Shown: positions 1 to 7,007 of the stretch, piece after piece
How the letters are laid out: each line of letters begins with the position of its first letter
How positions within the stretch are numbered: the first letter of the stretch is position 1
Virus record (IMG/VR): IMGVR_UViG_3300043399_000877
Location: 124,001-188,000 of that record
Length of the DNA: 64,000 nucleotides
From: a virus
Direction: 5' to 3' (one strand)
Notes under the pieces: generated by a model
What the model saw: the letters and a program-made list of their open reading frames with translations, nothing else
Database searches by the model: none
What the model was told of the DNA's origin: nothing
Position numbers and translations under genes: made by a program

Positions 1-929
1 AGATCAACTTCGCTGGTGTCAATAGCTGCCACTTTGTTAAAAGTAATATTATCAAATTCTTTTAGTATAGAATCTTTTGTGACCCCATAGTATCTTCCCG
101 TGGGGTCTACAAAATGTTTTGTGAGATTTTTAATTAACTTTTTTTTTTGATCCGACATTGGGATGTCGTCTACGTTAACGGATTTAATCTTTTCCAAATA
201 AAGATCAGCATTTAGCCTTTCTACTTCTTTTTGCAAATATTGATATGCAACTTTGTACCAGTCAGTATTATATTCACAGTCTTGATATTCTTTAAACCAG
301 GGACCGCCTTCGGTGTAATGTATTACTTTTGGCTTTCCGTTATCTGGTTCCTTATACCAATTAACCAGCCAATTCCATTCATGACTTACTGCACCAATCT
401 CTGCATCTGTTAGCCATGTAAACCGATGAAAAAATGCTCCGGTTTTTTCCGGATCATTAACAAGAGCTTTTGTTAGGACTCGATTACTCGGATGCTCGCA
501 ATTTATAAGCATCATACTAGACCAGTTTTTTCTAGGGTACTGCGTTTGTTTTTGCCCATCCATTTTTATACCTTCTGCGGGTGTATAATCGTGTTGAGCA
601 CACATGATAGCATACTTGTCGTCTTTTAAATCAAACAACTTTGCAACATCTTCTACAAAAAGAAAGTCGCAATCTATAAACAAAGCCCAGCCCTTATATT
701 CCACTAATTCAGGTATAAGATATCGTGTATACGTAAATTCTGTAGCCGCAAGTTTATCAATATCTCGCCAATACAGGCCCGCCTGCCTTAACTCATGCTG
801 TTTTATTGGAATTATTTCAACTGGTACTGAAGCATGATCCAAGATGCTTTGTTTAGCAACTTGGTATGCAATGTCTTCTCTACTATCCCAACCAATAAAT
901 ATTTTTAATGGCTTAGTCTCTTCGTTCAA
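1..929 (-). CDS. GT8-like glycosyltransferase, 3' end outside window
   Basis: Open frame of about 309 codons running off the left window edge, so the C-terminus is missing. The product looks like a GT-A-fold sugar transferase: an N-terminal KIFIGWDSRE strand, a metal-binding DCD motif at about residues 86-88 (FIDCDFLF) and a later HYTEGGPWF motif, a pattern seen in phage and bacterial GT8-like transferases. The donor and acceptor sugars are unknown. I chose the TTG at 929 because GGAGGA lies 5 nt upstream; an in-frame ATG at 956 without a good ribosome site is the alternative and would add nine residues. The gene overlaps the end of the nucleotidyltransferase-cupin gene by 17 nt, so the two are co-translated. 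The family assignment is from motifs only. Confidence 0.8.
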   Translation of the reverse strand, partial: MNEETKPLKIFIGWDSREDIAYQVAKQSILDHASVPVEIIPIKQHELRQAGLYWRDIDKLAATEFTYTRYLIPELVEYKGWALFIDCDFLFVEDVAKLFDLKDDKYAIMCAQHDYTPAEGIKMDGQKQTQYPRKNWSSMMLINCEHPSNRVLTKALVNDPEKTGAFFHRFTWLTDAEIGAVSHEWNWLVNWYKEPDNGKPKVIHYTEGGPWFKEYQDCEYNTDWYKVAYQYLQKEVERLNADLYLEKIKSVNVDDIPMSDQKKKLIKNLTKHFVDPTGRYYGVTKDSILKEFDNITFNKVAAIDTSEVD

Positions 930-1677
930 TGTCTTCCTCCACGCACTGTTCACCATACTGTACTTCTAAAATATGACACGGAACATCTAGCGGGTTCGAT
1001 GTATGATGCCAGGTTCCTACTGGTATTACAAAAGTATCAGTTTCTGATAAGGTTACTGTATTTTTTACCCCATCCCATTCTGTATTTATAGAACATGAAC
1101 CTTTTAAAACAAACCAATGTTCACTTCTCTTAAAATGCCGTTGATCGCTAAGACTTTTTCCTGGCGTAATGACCAGCTCTTTAACTTTCATTCCGGGTTT
1201 TTCATCTAAAACTCGATACCAGCCCCACTGGCGCACAGTTTTTGGATTTTTCCAATCTTCAAGTATCCAGCTTGACGAGTTCTTTTTATCATCTCCGCCC
1301 ACACCCCATGCAAATTCCACCCAGGGAGAGTGCTTATATATAAATTCTGGACAGTTATCTGGTATACGATCACCACCGTTTGCAAATACCACGCGAGTAT
1401 CTGGGAACTTTTGCAAGCACTTGTATATTGCAAAATTCGCACTTCCGTCGTCGTCGTTAAAGTCGATAACTTCGTCAACAACTCCCAACTCTGCAATTAT
1501 AGCTGCTCTTTCATGCCATGGCATGAAAGGACGACCCTTCTTTCTAGTTAACCAAGCGTCGCTGTTAACACCAACAACGAGGTAATTTCCCAAAGCTTTT
1601 GCAGCTTTGAAGTATGCAATGTGTCCACTGTGAAGTGGATCAAATCCACCGGTAACAAGAACTACGTTTTTGGCCAT
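913..1677 (-). CDS. Nucleotidyltransferase-cupin fusion protein (sugar nucleotide metabolism)
   Basis: 254 aa with two domains. Residues 1-140 are a cytidylyltransferase-like (RfaE/TagD type) Rossmann domain with the signature GGFDPLHSGH at 10-19, which binds the nucleotide triphosphate. Residues of about 150-250 form a cupin resembling the mannose-6-phosphate isomerase/ManC C-terminal domain (EHWFVLKGS, then VIPVGTWHHTSNP). Together these suggest synthesis or modification of an activated sugar for the neighbouring glycosyltransferases; the exact sugar is inference. A good ribosome site (AAAGGA) precedes the ATG. The gene is divergent from the pyruvyltransferase-like gene at 1803 and overlaps the downstream GT8-like gene. 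Fusion of the two domains in one chain is less usual than separate enzymes. Confidence 0.85.
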   Translation of the reverse strand: MAKNVVLVTGGFDPLHSGHIAYFKAAKALGNYLVVGVNSDAWLTRKKGRPFMPWHERAAIIAELGVVDEVIDFNDDDGSANFAIYKCLQKFPDTRVVFANGGDRIPDNCPEFIYKHSPWVEFAWGVGGDDKKNSSSWILEDWKNPKTVRQWGWYRVLDEKPGMKVKELVITPGKSLSDQRHFKRSEHWFVLKGSCSINTEWDGVKNTVTLSETDTFVIPVGTWHHTSNPLDVPCHILEVQYGEQCVEEDIERRD

Positions 1678-1789
1678 TTAAATTTTTCCTTTATAGGTTT
1701 AATGTAATTATTTAGATCTGTTTTGTAGATTTAAAAAAGCGGCTGTTCCTAATTATACAACATTTTTTGCTCCTATGCAATCTTTATTT

Positions 1790-1797
1790 GATAAATA
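1790..1797 (+). promoter_or_regulatory. Late promoter box GATAAATA, 5 nt before ATG
   Basis: GATAAATA followed by TTTTT and then the ATG at 1803. T4 late transcripts start about 5-6 nt after the TATAAATA box, so the mRNA is predicted to begin at or next to the start codon (leaderless). No Shine-Dalgarno sequence precedes this ATG. Confidence 0.6.
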
Positions 1798-1802
1798 TTT
1801 TT

Positions 1803-2879
1803 ATGAAAAGAATAGCCGTAATTTGCGCATACCCTAAACACAACCCCGGAATGTATAGTGTGGATCTGGGTTTGGGTAGCATCGTTAATACTTTAGAAAA
1901 AGTTAAAGTTACAAGATTTAACATACAAGATAATTATTCTATAAAATCTGATTTATACAAATTAAAATACAATTTGTTATATGATGCGGCTCAATTAGAA
2001 AATTTTGACAAAATAATCATATGGGGTGATTTTCTTCTGTGGCTACTGTACGGAAAACATGAAATTTTATCAAAACAAAGAAAAAATCTAACATATGATC
2101 AAATTTTTGAAAAATGGTCTAACCTTATATTTTTAAAAAATAGACCAGACCTTCAAAAGAAAGTTATAATTTATGGAACAACACTGTACGGGATTAACAG
2201 TGAACAATTATCCAACAATGATTATCTCAGTATGCTATCTGAGCTATGCGACAACGCACAGTCGATTAGTTTTAGAGATGTTTTTTCAGCTAATTTTATT
2301 TCTCAAATTTCACAAAACAAAAATGTTTCATATAGAGTAGATTGTGCATTTCATTTTAACACCGATAAGATTTTAAAAAATATACAAGATTCACCATACC
2401 TATGCTATTCATTTGGTAGAAGTGGTTGCGATGCAAAACTTGAAGAGTTTGCTAAAGAGGTCGCTAACTCTATGAATCTTAATGCAGTAAACTTAAATTG
2501 GCTTGACAAGAGCGGACTTCCGGGTCTTATTAACAAAATTTCTGTCATAAAAGGATCTTCGGGATTAATTACCGACATATATCATTGTGGTATTACCGGC
2601 ATGAGAGAAAGCGTTCCGGTAATAGGAATAGGTATGGGTGCTTCAACAATTTCATCAACATTGTCTGATAAGAAAAAAGAAGTATTTTTTACACAAAGTT
2701 TTGCAAATCAAAATTACATATATGCAGAAAGTATTCTTAATCCTGAAAATAAAACTAATTTAATAGCGGACACCTGTTTAAAATTAAGCAATAGTCACGC
2801 ACATGAAATAATCAACTCATTTATAAAGAAGAAAACCGAGTCTGACAAAGATAGTTTAATTTTTGAAATTTTAAACTAA
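1803..2879 (+). CDS. Polysaccharide pyruvyltransferase-like protein
   Basis: 358 aa, one of only four plus-strand genes. Segments such as IIWGDFLLW, VIIYGTTLYG, SISFRDVFS and the late VIKGSSGLITDIYHCGITG followed by VPVIGIG match the layout of polysaccharide pyruvyltransferases (GT-B-like fold, with a receiver segment of the type 'D-x-x-H-x-x-I'). Such enzymes add ketal-pyruvate to a sugar; here the match is by pattern only and the substrate is unknown. I start at the ATG at 1803 rather than the TTG at 1767, because a late-promoter box GATAAATA lies at 1790-1797, exactly 5 nt before this ATG, and there is no ribosome site. The 3' end overlaps the convergent GT25 gene by 9 nt. Base composition is noticeably AT-rich compared with structural neighbours. 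Confidence 0.65.
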   Translation: MKRIAVICAYPKHNPGMYSVDLGLGSIVNTLEKVKVTRFNIQDNYSIKSDLYKLKYNLLYDAAQLENFDKIIIWGDFLLWLLYGKHEILSKQRKNLTYDQIFEKWSNLIFLKNRPDLQKKVIIYGTTLYGINSEQLSNNDYLSMLSELCDNAQSISFRDVFSANFISQISQNKNVSYRVDCAFHFNTDKILKNIQDSPYLCYSFGRSGCDAKLEEFAKEVANSMNLNAVNLNWLDKSGLPGLINKISVIKGSSGLITDIYHCGITGMRESVPVIGIGMGASTISSTLSDKKKEVFFTQSFANQNYIYAESILNPENKTNLIADTCLKLSNSHAHEIINSFIKKKTESDKDSLIFEILN

Positions 2880-3446
2880 ATCGCGTGTGAAGCTAAATTC
2901 ATCAGTTATGTAGGTTACTACAGTGTTGATGGGGTCATAAAATTTTAAATCTAGTATTCCATCGCACAGCATGACATCTGCTGGCATTGCACCTTCGGTA
3001 TTTACAAAATTTACCAGCTTGGTTGCTCCCTCAGGAGTTATGCAATAAGCCATGGCACCTTCATACCAATTTCCCACATATATGTGTTTTGCTTTGGGGC
3101 CGGTTGTTATCTTGATTGCGTCAACAAACTCTACATCTGGGAAAGTCCCGTTGATTGTTACATCATGCTCTAATATACATATGGGTTCATTTAATTCGAT
3201 ACATTTTTTCCACAGTCTATAGTGACTTAGAAAACAACCTATAACACCCGGTTTTTCAAGATACCGTGCACCTTTTTTAAATTTTGTATTAACCTTTACA
3301 CCAAACTCATGTAGTGAAGTTTTGGTTCCGTCAGTACCTTCAAAATACTCTATATCCCAGTTAAATTTTTTAGCTGTATCATAGGCATTCTGGGCCCATC
3401 GTACACTGTTCTCATAATCACTTAATCTAATAACGTAACTTTTCAT
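2871..3446 (-). CDS. GT25-family glycosyltransferase
   Basis: 191 aa, close to the size of a single GT25 (LPS glycosyltransferase/collagen galactosyltransferase clan) domain. Visible signatures are the N-terminal SYVIRL, the mid-protein GVIGCFLSHYRLWKKC and the acidic ICILEHDV (residues about 90-97), followed by YVGNWYEGAMAYCITPEGA. GT25 enzymes move a hexose onto LPS core sugars or, in eukaryotes and mimivirus, onto collagen. That second activity is of interest here because the phage makes collagen-like fibres, but the acceptor is not shown by the sequence. The ATG overlaps the stop of the upstream GT by 4 nt (ATGA), so they form one operon. It is convergent with the plus-strand pyruvyltransferase-like gene. 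Confidence 0.85.
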   Translation of the reverse strand: MKSYVIRLSDYENSVRWAQNAYDTAKKFNWDIEYFEGTDGTKTSLHEFGVKVNTKFKKGARYLEKPGVIGCFLSHYRLWKKCIELNEPICILEHDVTINGTFPDVEFVDAIKITTGPKAKHIYVGNWYEGAMAYCITPEGATKLVNFVNTEGAMPADVMLCDGILDLKFYDPINTVVTYITDEFSFTRDLV

Positions 3447-4075
3447 ATGTACTTTTTATACCAATCTAAATACTTTTCTGTTTCTTTTTGTTCACCTTTG
3501 AGTGTCAAAAATATGCTATCCTGTTTATTTTTTCCAATACTTACCCATTTGGAATCCAGCATGTGATAGTTATGTTTTTCGTTAAGCAATTTTAAAACAT
3601 GTTGATCTCTTCCAAATTTCCATTCTGAAACTGGTTCTTTGTTGAGCTCATTTGCAAAGTCATATCTAAAATCGCTATTATCGAAACTAACCAAGCAGGC
3701 TAGCCATTTGGTACCTTTAGGATGCTTGAGAACCGTTGTATGTTTAAAAAGTTCAGAAAATTCTTGTTCACCGAATGCTCGTGTACAAATGCTATCAGCA
3801 TCCAAAGTTATTACATATTCATTTTTTGAGAACTTGTCTGCCACTTTTAAAAATCTAACTGCTTGTAAATAACCTATACGAGATTCATCATTTTCAAATA
3901 CACGATTCTCGAATGTATAGTTTACAAAAGGCAACGGAGAAAAGTCATATGGATTTACTATATGACAGTGCAGTGCTATCCAAGGATTATGATAATTAAT
4001 AGATTTTAAAAGATTTTCACCCCAGTCAGCATAATATTTTTGATCAACACCGATTAATATATTATACAGATGCAT
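3443..4075 (-). CDS. Small GT-A type glycosyltransferase (DxD)
   Basis: 210 aa. Starts HLYNILIGVD, has a nucleotide-sugar/metal site LDADS at about residues 91-95, and a late GRDQHVLKLLNEKHNYHML segment, all as in short GT8/GT-A transferases from phages. I start at the ATG at 4075, which lies inside the last codons of uvsY with AGGA 8 nt before it; a TTG at 4090 is possible but weaker. It overlaps the GT25 gene downstream by 4 nt. The sugar and acceptor are unknown. It is the first gene of the sugar block that follows the recombination genes, showing that sugar and replication genes are transcribed together. Confidence 0.75.
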   Translation of the reverse strand: MHLYNILIGVDQKYYADWGENLLKSINYHNPWIALHCHIVNPYDFSPLPFVNYTFENRVFENDESRIGYLQAVRFLKVADKFSKNEYVITLDADSICTRAFGEQEFSELFKHTTVLKHPKGTKWLACLVSFDNSDFRYDFANELNKEPVSEWKFGRDQHVLKLLNEKHNYHMLDSKWVSIGKNKQDSIFLTLKGEQKETEKYLDWYKKYI

Positions 4076-4517
4076 CTTCCATTCCTGCAACCCTCAACTT
4101 AACTATGTTAGTGATTTGCCATTGTTTTTGATCTAATGCCTTGAGTACTCCCAACCATTTATTTCGCAACAACGCAAACTCATTAATAATTTTTTCGTAA
4201 TCAACAACATCTGGCTCACCATCGACGTATTTTTCAACATCGCGGCTACTGAGTGCTCGTTGATAATTTTCCAAGTATTTGCGGAAAAATGAACTGCGCA
4301 ATCTGCGCAGTTCAATATTAAGATATTCTAATATGGCTTCTATCTCTTGCAATTGATTGAATCTGTGTTCGACAATTCCCGGAAGTTCAGCAGCAGATTT
4401 TTCTACATTTCCACGTAACTTAACTTCGTGTTTAGCAGATAGTAACTCGTTTTCAAAATATATTATTGCATCTGGAATCTTTGAAACATCTCTTGATATT
4501 TCACTATACCATCCCAT
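4062..4517 (-). CDS. uvsY: UvsY recombination mediator
   Basis: 151 aa, slightly longer than T4 UvsY (137 aa). UvsY helps load the UvsX recombinase onto ssDNA coated with gp32, and all three proteins are encoded here in one cluster. The sequence shows the expected mostly helical protein with many charged residues, a central segment LNIELRRLRSSFFRKYLENYQRALS and a C-terminal segment QWQITNIVKLRVAGME like that of UvsY proteins. Its ATG overlaps the stop of the small acidic gene by 1 nt. There is no enzymatic motif, as expected for a mediator. Identification rests on size, sequence pattern and position next to uvsX. Confidence 0.85.
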   Translation of the reverse strand: MGWYSEISRDVSKIPDAIIYFENELLSAKHEVKLRGNVEKSAAELPGIVEHRFNQLQEIEAILEYLNIELRRLRSSFFRKYLENYQRALSSRDVEKYVDGEPDVVDYEKIINEFALLRNKWLGVLKALDQKQWQITNIVKLRVAGMEDASV

Positions 4518-4738
4518 TATTCATCCCACTCGCTTTCATCATCGCTGTCTATATCAAGGTAGTATGATATAGCATCGTCAAGGTATGCATCCGCACCCAA
4601 CGATTCTTTTAATGTTTCATCAGGCACTCCGTAATCTGCAAGCATGTCAACATACTTTTCAGCTACTACGTCAAGTGTTTTCTTATCAATATATTCCTTA
4701 AACAAGGTCCAGATTTCAACTATCTGATCTTCCTTCAT
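4517..4738 (-). CDS. Small acidic protein between uvsX and uvsY
   Basis: 73 aa, very acidic, ending in DSDDESEWDE. I chose the ATG at 4738 (product starts MKEDQIVEIW) because GAGGA lies just upstream within the last codons of uvsX; the longer reading from 4786 has no ribosome site. It overlaps uvsX by 23 nt and uvsY by 1 nt, so it is translationally coupled to both. I do not recognise a family. The acidic tail resembles the acidic C-terminal tails of ssDNA-binding proteins and could mediate contact with recombination proteins, but that is only a guess from position and charge. Confidence 0.75.
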   Translation of the reverse strand: MKEDQIVEIWTLFKEYIDKKTLDVVAEKYVDMLADYGVPDETLKESLGADAYLDDAISYYLDIDSDDESEWDE

Positions 4739-5816
4739 CGTCCTCAAACTCCTGGTTATCAACTGCTTCTTGGTCAGTTTCAGCACTATTTATAAACATG
4801 TCTGGATTTTTGCTTATATCATCCATTATCATATCCATAAGATCGCCCTTCCAGGCTTTTCTATATTCCAACACTTCTTCTCCACGAGTATTAGTATACT
4901 TGTAGCGATTCCCCTGTTTTACTAGCAGTCCTTGTTTTTCAAAAAGATCAAATAAACCACTGTAAGGATCCATTCCGGTAGTATATGGAATTTTTACTTC
5001 TACATCTTCAAACGGTTTTGCATAACGTGTTTTCATAACTTTGCACTTTGCACGAATACCGTTTACTTCGCTGGTCTTATTGCCATCTTCGTCTTCTTTA
5101 AGTTTGAGCTTCTTCATAGCAATAACAACACTACTTGCATAAATGAAGCCAGCACCACCGGAAATCTTATCATCTGGATCAAACATGTCTTGACTTGCAT
5201 AAGTGTGATTGGTAACCACCATACCCACGTTATAACTGCCGAACATGTTAACGCAGTTTGTAACAAGTGCCTTGAGTGCCTTTGCCTTGCGACCCATATC
5301 GCCTTTCATGTCACCAGCATCAAACTGATTGACTTCAGTGGGCGTCATTAACATGCCCAAACTGTCAACAACAAACAAGACTTTTGGACGATCTTTTTCA
5401 TCCATATCCTTGTAGTCTTTCATAAAGGTGCTGATTGTCTTGGCAACATCGTCAATCATTGCCATATTTAATTTTAACAGTTTTTCTTCACTTGTATCAA
5501 CGTCAAGTGCTTGAAGCCAGCTTTCGTCAAGAGCATTTTCACTGTCAATTAATACAACAAATATGCCCTGTTCTTGTGCGTGTCTCACTATGTTTCCGCT
5601 GCAAATATAACTTTTACCAGAGCCTGATTCTCCAGCAAACACACTCACTTTGCCTAAGGGAATTCCCTTGCGAAAGTCTCCGCTTATTAGATAATTTAGT
5701 GCATAATTGCCGGTACTGATCCAATCAGTTGGATCGTGAAATCCTGCACTCATGCCAGTAATACTTTTTGTCAGATTTGTTCTGAACTTTGTTGGGTCGA
5801 ATGTTTTAGAAGCCAT
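4716..5816 (-). CDS. uvsX: UvsX RecA-like recombinase
   Basis: 366 aa, near the T4 UvsX length (391 aa). It forms filaments on ssDNA and drives strand exchange in recombination-dependent replication. Walker A is GESGSGKS at residues 62-69, Walker B VLFVVDS at about 146-152, and the L2-type segment VTNHTYASQDMFDPDDKISGG follows. The C-terminal about 30 residues are acidic (DQEAVDNQEFEDDEGRSDS), as in RecA relatives. AAGGA lies 7 nt before the ATG. A strong terminator separates it from gp32 upstream, so uvsX is probably transcribed partly by readthrough or from its own promoter; the GATAAATC just before the ATG is a possible but non-consensus late box. Confidence 0.96.
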   Translation of the reverse strand: MASKTFDPTKFRTNLTKSITGMSAGFHDPTDWISTGNYALNYLISGDFRKGIPLGKVSVFAGESGSGKSYICSGNIVRHAQEQGIFVVLIDSENALDESWLQALDVDTSEEKLLKLNMAMIDDVAKTISTFMKDYKDMDEKDRPKVLFVVDSLGMLMTPTEVNQFDAGDMKGDMGRKAKALKALVTNCVNMFGSYNVGMVVTNHTYASQDMFDPDDKISGGAGFIYASSVVIAMKKLKLKEDEDGNKTSEVNGIRAKCKVMKTRYAKPFEDVEVKIPYTTGMDPYSGLFDLFEKQGLLVKQGNRYKYTNTRGEEVLEYRKAWKGDLMDMIMDDISKNPDMFINSAETDQEAVDNQEFEDDEGRSDS

Positions 5817-5831
5817 GATTTATCCTTGTGT

Positions 5832-5862
5832 AAAAAAGGTTGGGGAACGAGTCCCCAACCTT
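5832..5862 (-). terminator. Rho-independent terminator after gp32
   Basis: On the minus strand an 11-bp perfect stem (AAGGTTGGGGA paired with its complement, 5-nt loop) is followed by six T. It lies directly after the gp32 stop and before uvsX, allowing gp32 to be expressed at a higher level than the recombination genes. Confidence 0.9.
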
Positions 5863-5869
5863 ATTTGAA

Positions 5870-6874
5870 TTATTCCTTCTTGGAACGTGCTCTGATCATT
5901 GCAAGAATGTCTTGTGCGCCGCCGCCGGCTGGGGCTTTGGGTGCTTCTTGCTTTGGTGCTTCCGTTTTTGCCTGAGCCGGAGCAGGCTCTGAATCAAAAG
6001 GGATTTCGTCGTCATCTGCAACTGGTGCAGAAGGACGTCCTGCTGCTGGAGCCGAACGGCCACCGGATACCGGGTCACCAGTCTGTGCTGACATACCAGC
6101 AGGCTTGAAGTATTGGCTCCAACGATCAGCGTCATATGCTTCACCGTCTACGCTTGCTTCAAACATTTCCTTTATGACTTTAAGTTCAGTTTCGGAAGGC
6201 TTCTTCGGAAGGAAATCGCTAAGATTGTAAAGACCAAATTGGTTTACTGCATGCATTTCTGCATCACTAAGCGGTCTGCTTCTCATAGCCCACTTGCTGG
6301 TTCCGTAGTCTGCAAAACCACCCTTGCTGGTTTTGTTAAGACGGAAGTCAATTCCATGGCTATAATCAGTTGGGAGTTCTTCCATATCAGGATCAAGCAA
6401 TGCTGCTTTGATCAGTTGATAAATTTGAGGTCCAAGAATAAATCTACGAATGGGATTTTCTGGAACAGTATCTTCTTTCATATCTGTGGAAACTACAAGT
6501 CCCTGTGCGATGTAGCTTCTCTTCTTCCAGTACTTTCTACCAAGTTCTTCTAGGCTGGGGTCTTTAAACCAACCACGAACTTCGCTGAGAATCGGGCATG
6601 ACTCATTATACATTTCCATGCAAGGAACTTGCACTTGAACCGGACGGCTATCAGCTTCACCCTTTACGCCAGCGAACGGCAGTTTAATAACCAAACGTTC
6701 TACCCAAAAGAATGTATTCTGATCGTTACCATCAGGAAGGAATCTAATTGTTGAGGATTGTCCTTCTTTCATGTTCCAGAACGGAAAAATACCATTATCT
6801 GAAACCATATTAGAACCGGATGATCTAGTTTCCTGTTCTTTTAACTTTGCCCGAATTTCTGCCAAACTTGCCAT
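5870..6874 (-). CDS. 32: gp32 single-stranded DNA-binding protein
   Basis: 334 aa (T4 gp32: 301 aa). It coats ssDNA during replication, recombination and repair. The N-terminal LAEIRAKLKEQE matches the basic cooperativity segment. The core carries the aromatic and basic DNA-binding residues and the cysteine pair CMEMYNESC, reduced compared with the T4 zinc site (Cys-x9-Cys-x2-Cys). Residues of about 265-320 are a Pro/Ala-rich linker with acidic stretches (DDDEIPFDSEPAPAQ). Unlike T4, the very end is basic (MIRARSKKE) rather than acidic. A strong ribosome site (AAAGGAG) precedes the ATG, and both a sigma70-like and a late promoter lie upstream. A terminator follows. Confidence 0.95.
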   Translation of the reverse strand: MASLAEIRAKLKEQETRSSGSNMVSDNGIFPFWNMKEGQSSTIRFLPDGNDQNTFFWVERLVIKLPFAGVKGEADSRPVQVQVPCMEMYNESCPILSEVRGWFKDPSLEELGRKYWKKRSYIAQGLVVSTDMKEDTVPENPIRRFILGPQIYQLIKAALLDPDMEELPTDYSHGIDFRLNKTSKGGFADYGTSKWAMRSRPLSDAEMHAVNQFGLYNLSDFLPKKPSETELKVIKEMFEASVDGEAYDADRWSQYFKPAGMSAQTGDPVSGGRSAPAAGRPSAPVADDDEIPFDSEPAPAQAKTEAPKQEAPKAPAGGGAQDILAMIRARSKKE

Positions 6875-6935
6875 AATTTTTCTCCTTTAAATGCCTTGTT
6901 ATGCCTATTGTGCCTAAATGTTATGTAGCACATTT

Positions 6936-6966
6936 CTTATACTACACTTTTTATTTATCTTGTCAA
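6936..6966 (-). promoter_or_regulatory. Overlapping early and late promoters of gp32
   Basis: On the minus strand a consensus -35 TTGACA (6961-6966) is followed, after a long 19-nt spacer, by TATAAG (6936-6941). A late box GATAAATA lies inside the spacer (6952-6959). This would allow gp32 to be made both early and late, as in T4. The 19-nt spacer weakens the sigma70 call. Confidence 0.5.
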
Positions 6967-6984
6967 CTAAAATATTATATTAAT

Positions 6985-7007
6985 TTGGCGGATCAAAGAC
7001 CCGCCAA
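6985..7007 (-). terminator. Hairpin at the end of the 1022-aa gene
   Basis: A 7-bp perfect stem (TTGGCGG/CCGCCAA, 9-nt loop) contains the stop codon of the 1022-aa gene and is followed on the minus strand by an AT-rich stretch rather than a clean T run. Probably a weak terminator. Confidence 0.55.

Noticed and set aside
231-837. Two short plus-strand frames at the left edge
   Set aside because: Opposite the clear GT8-like coding frame with DCD and GGPWF motifs.
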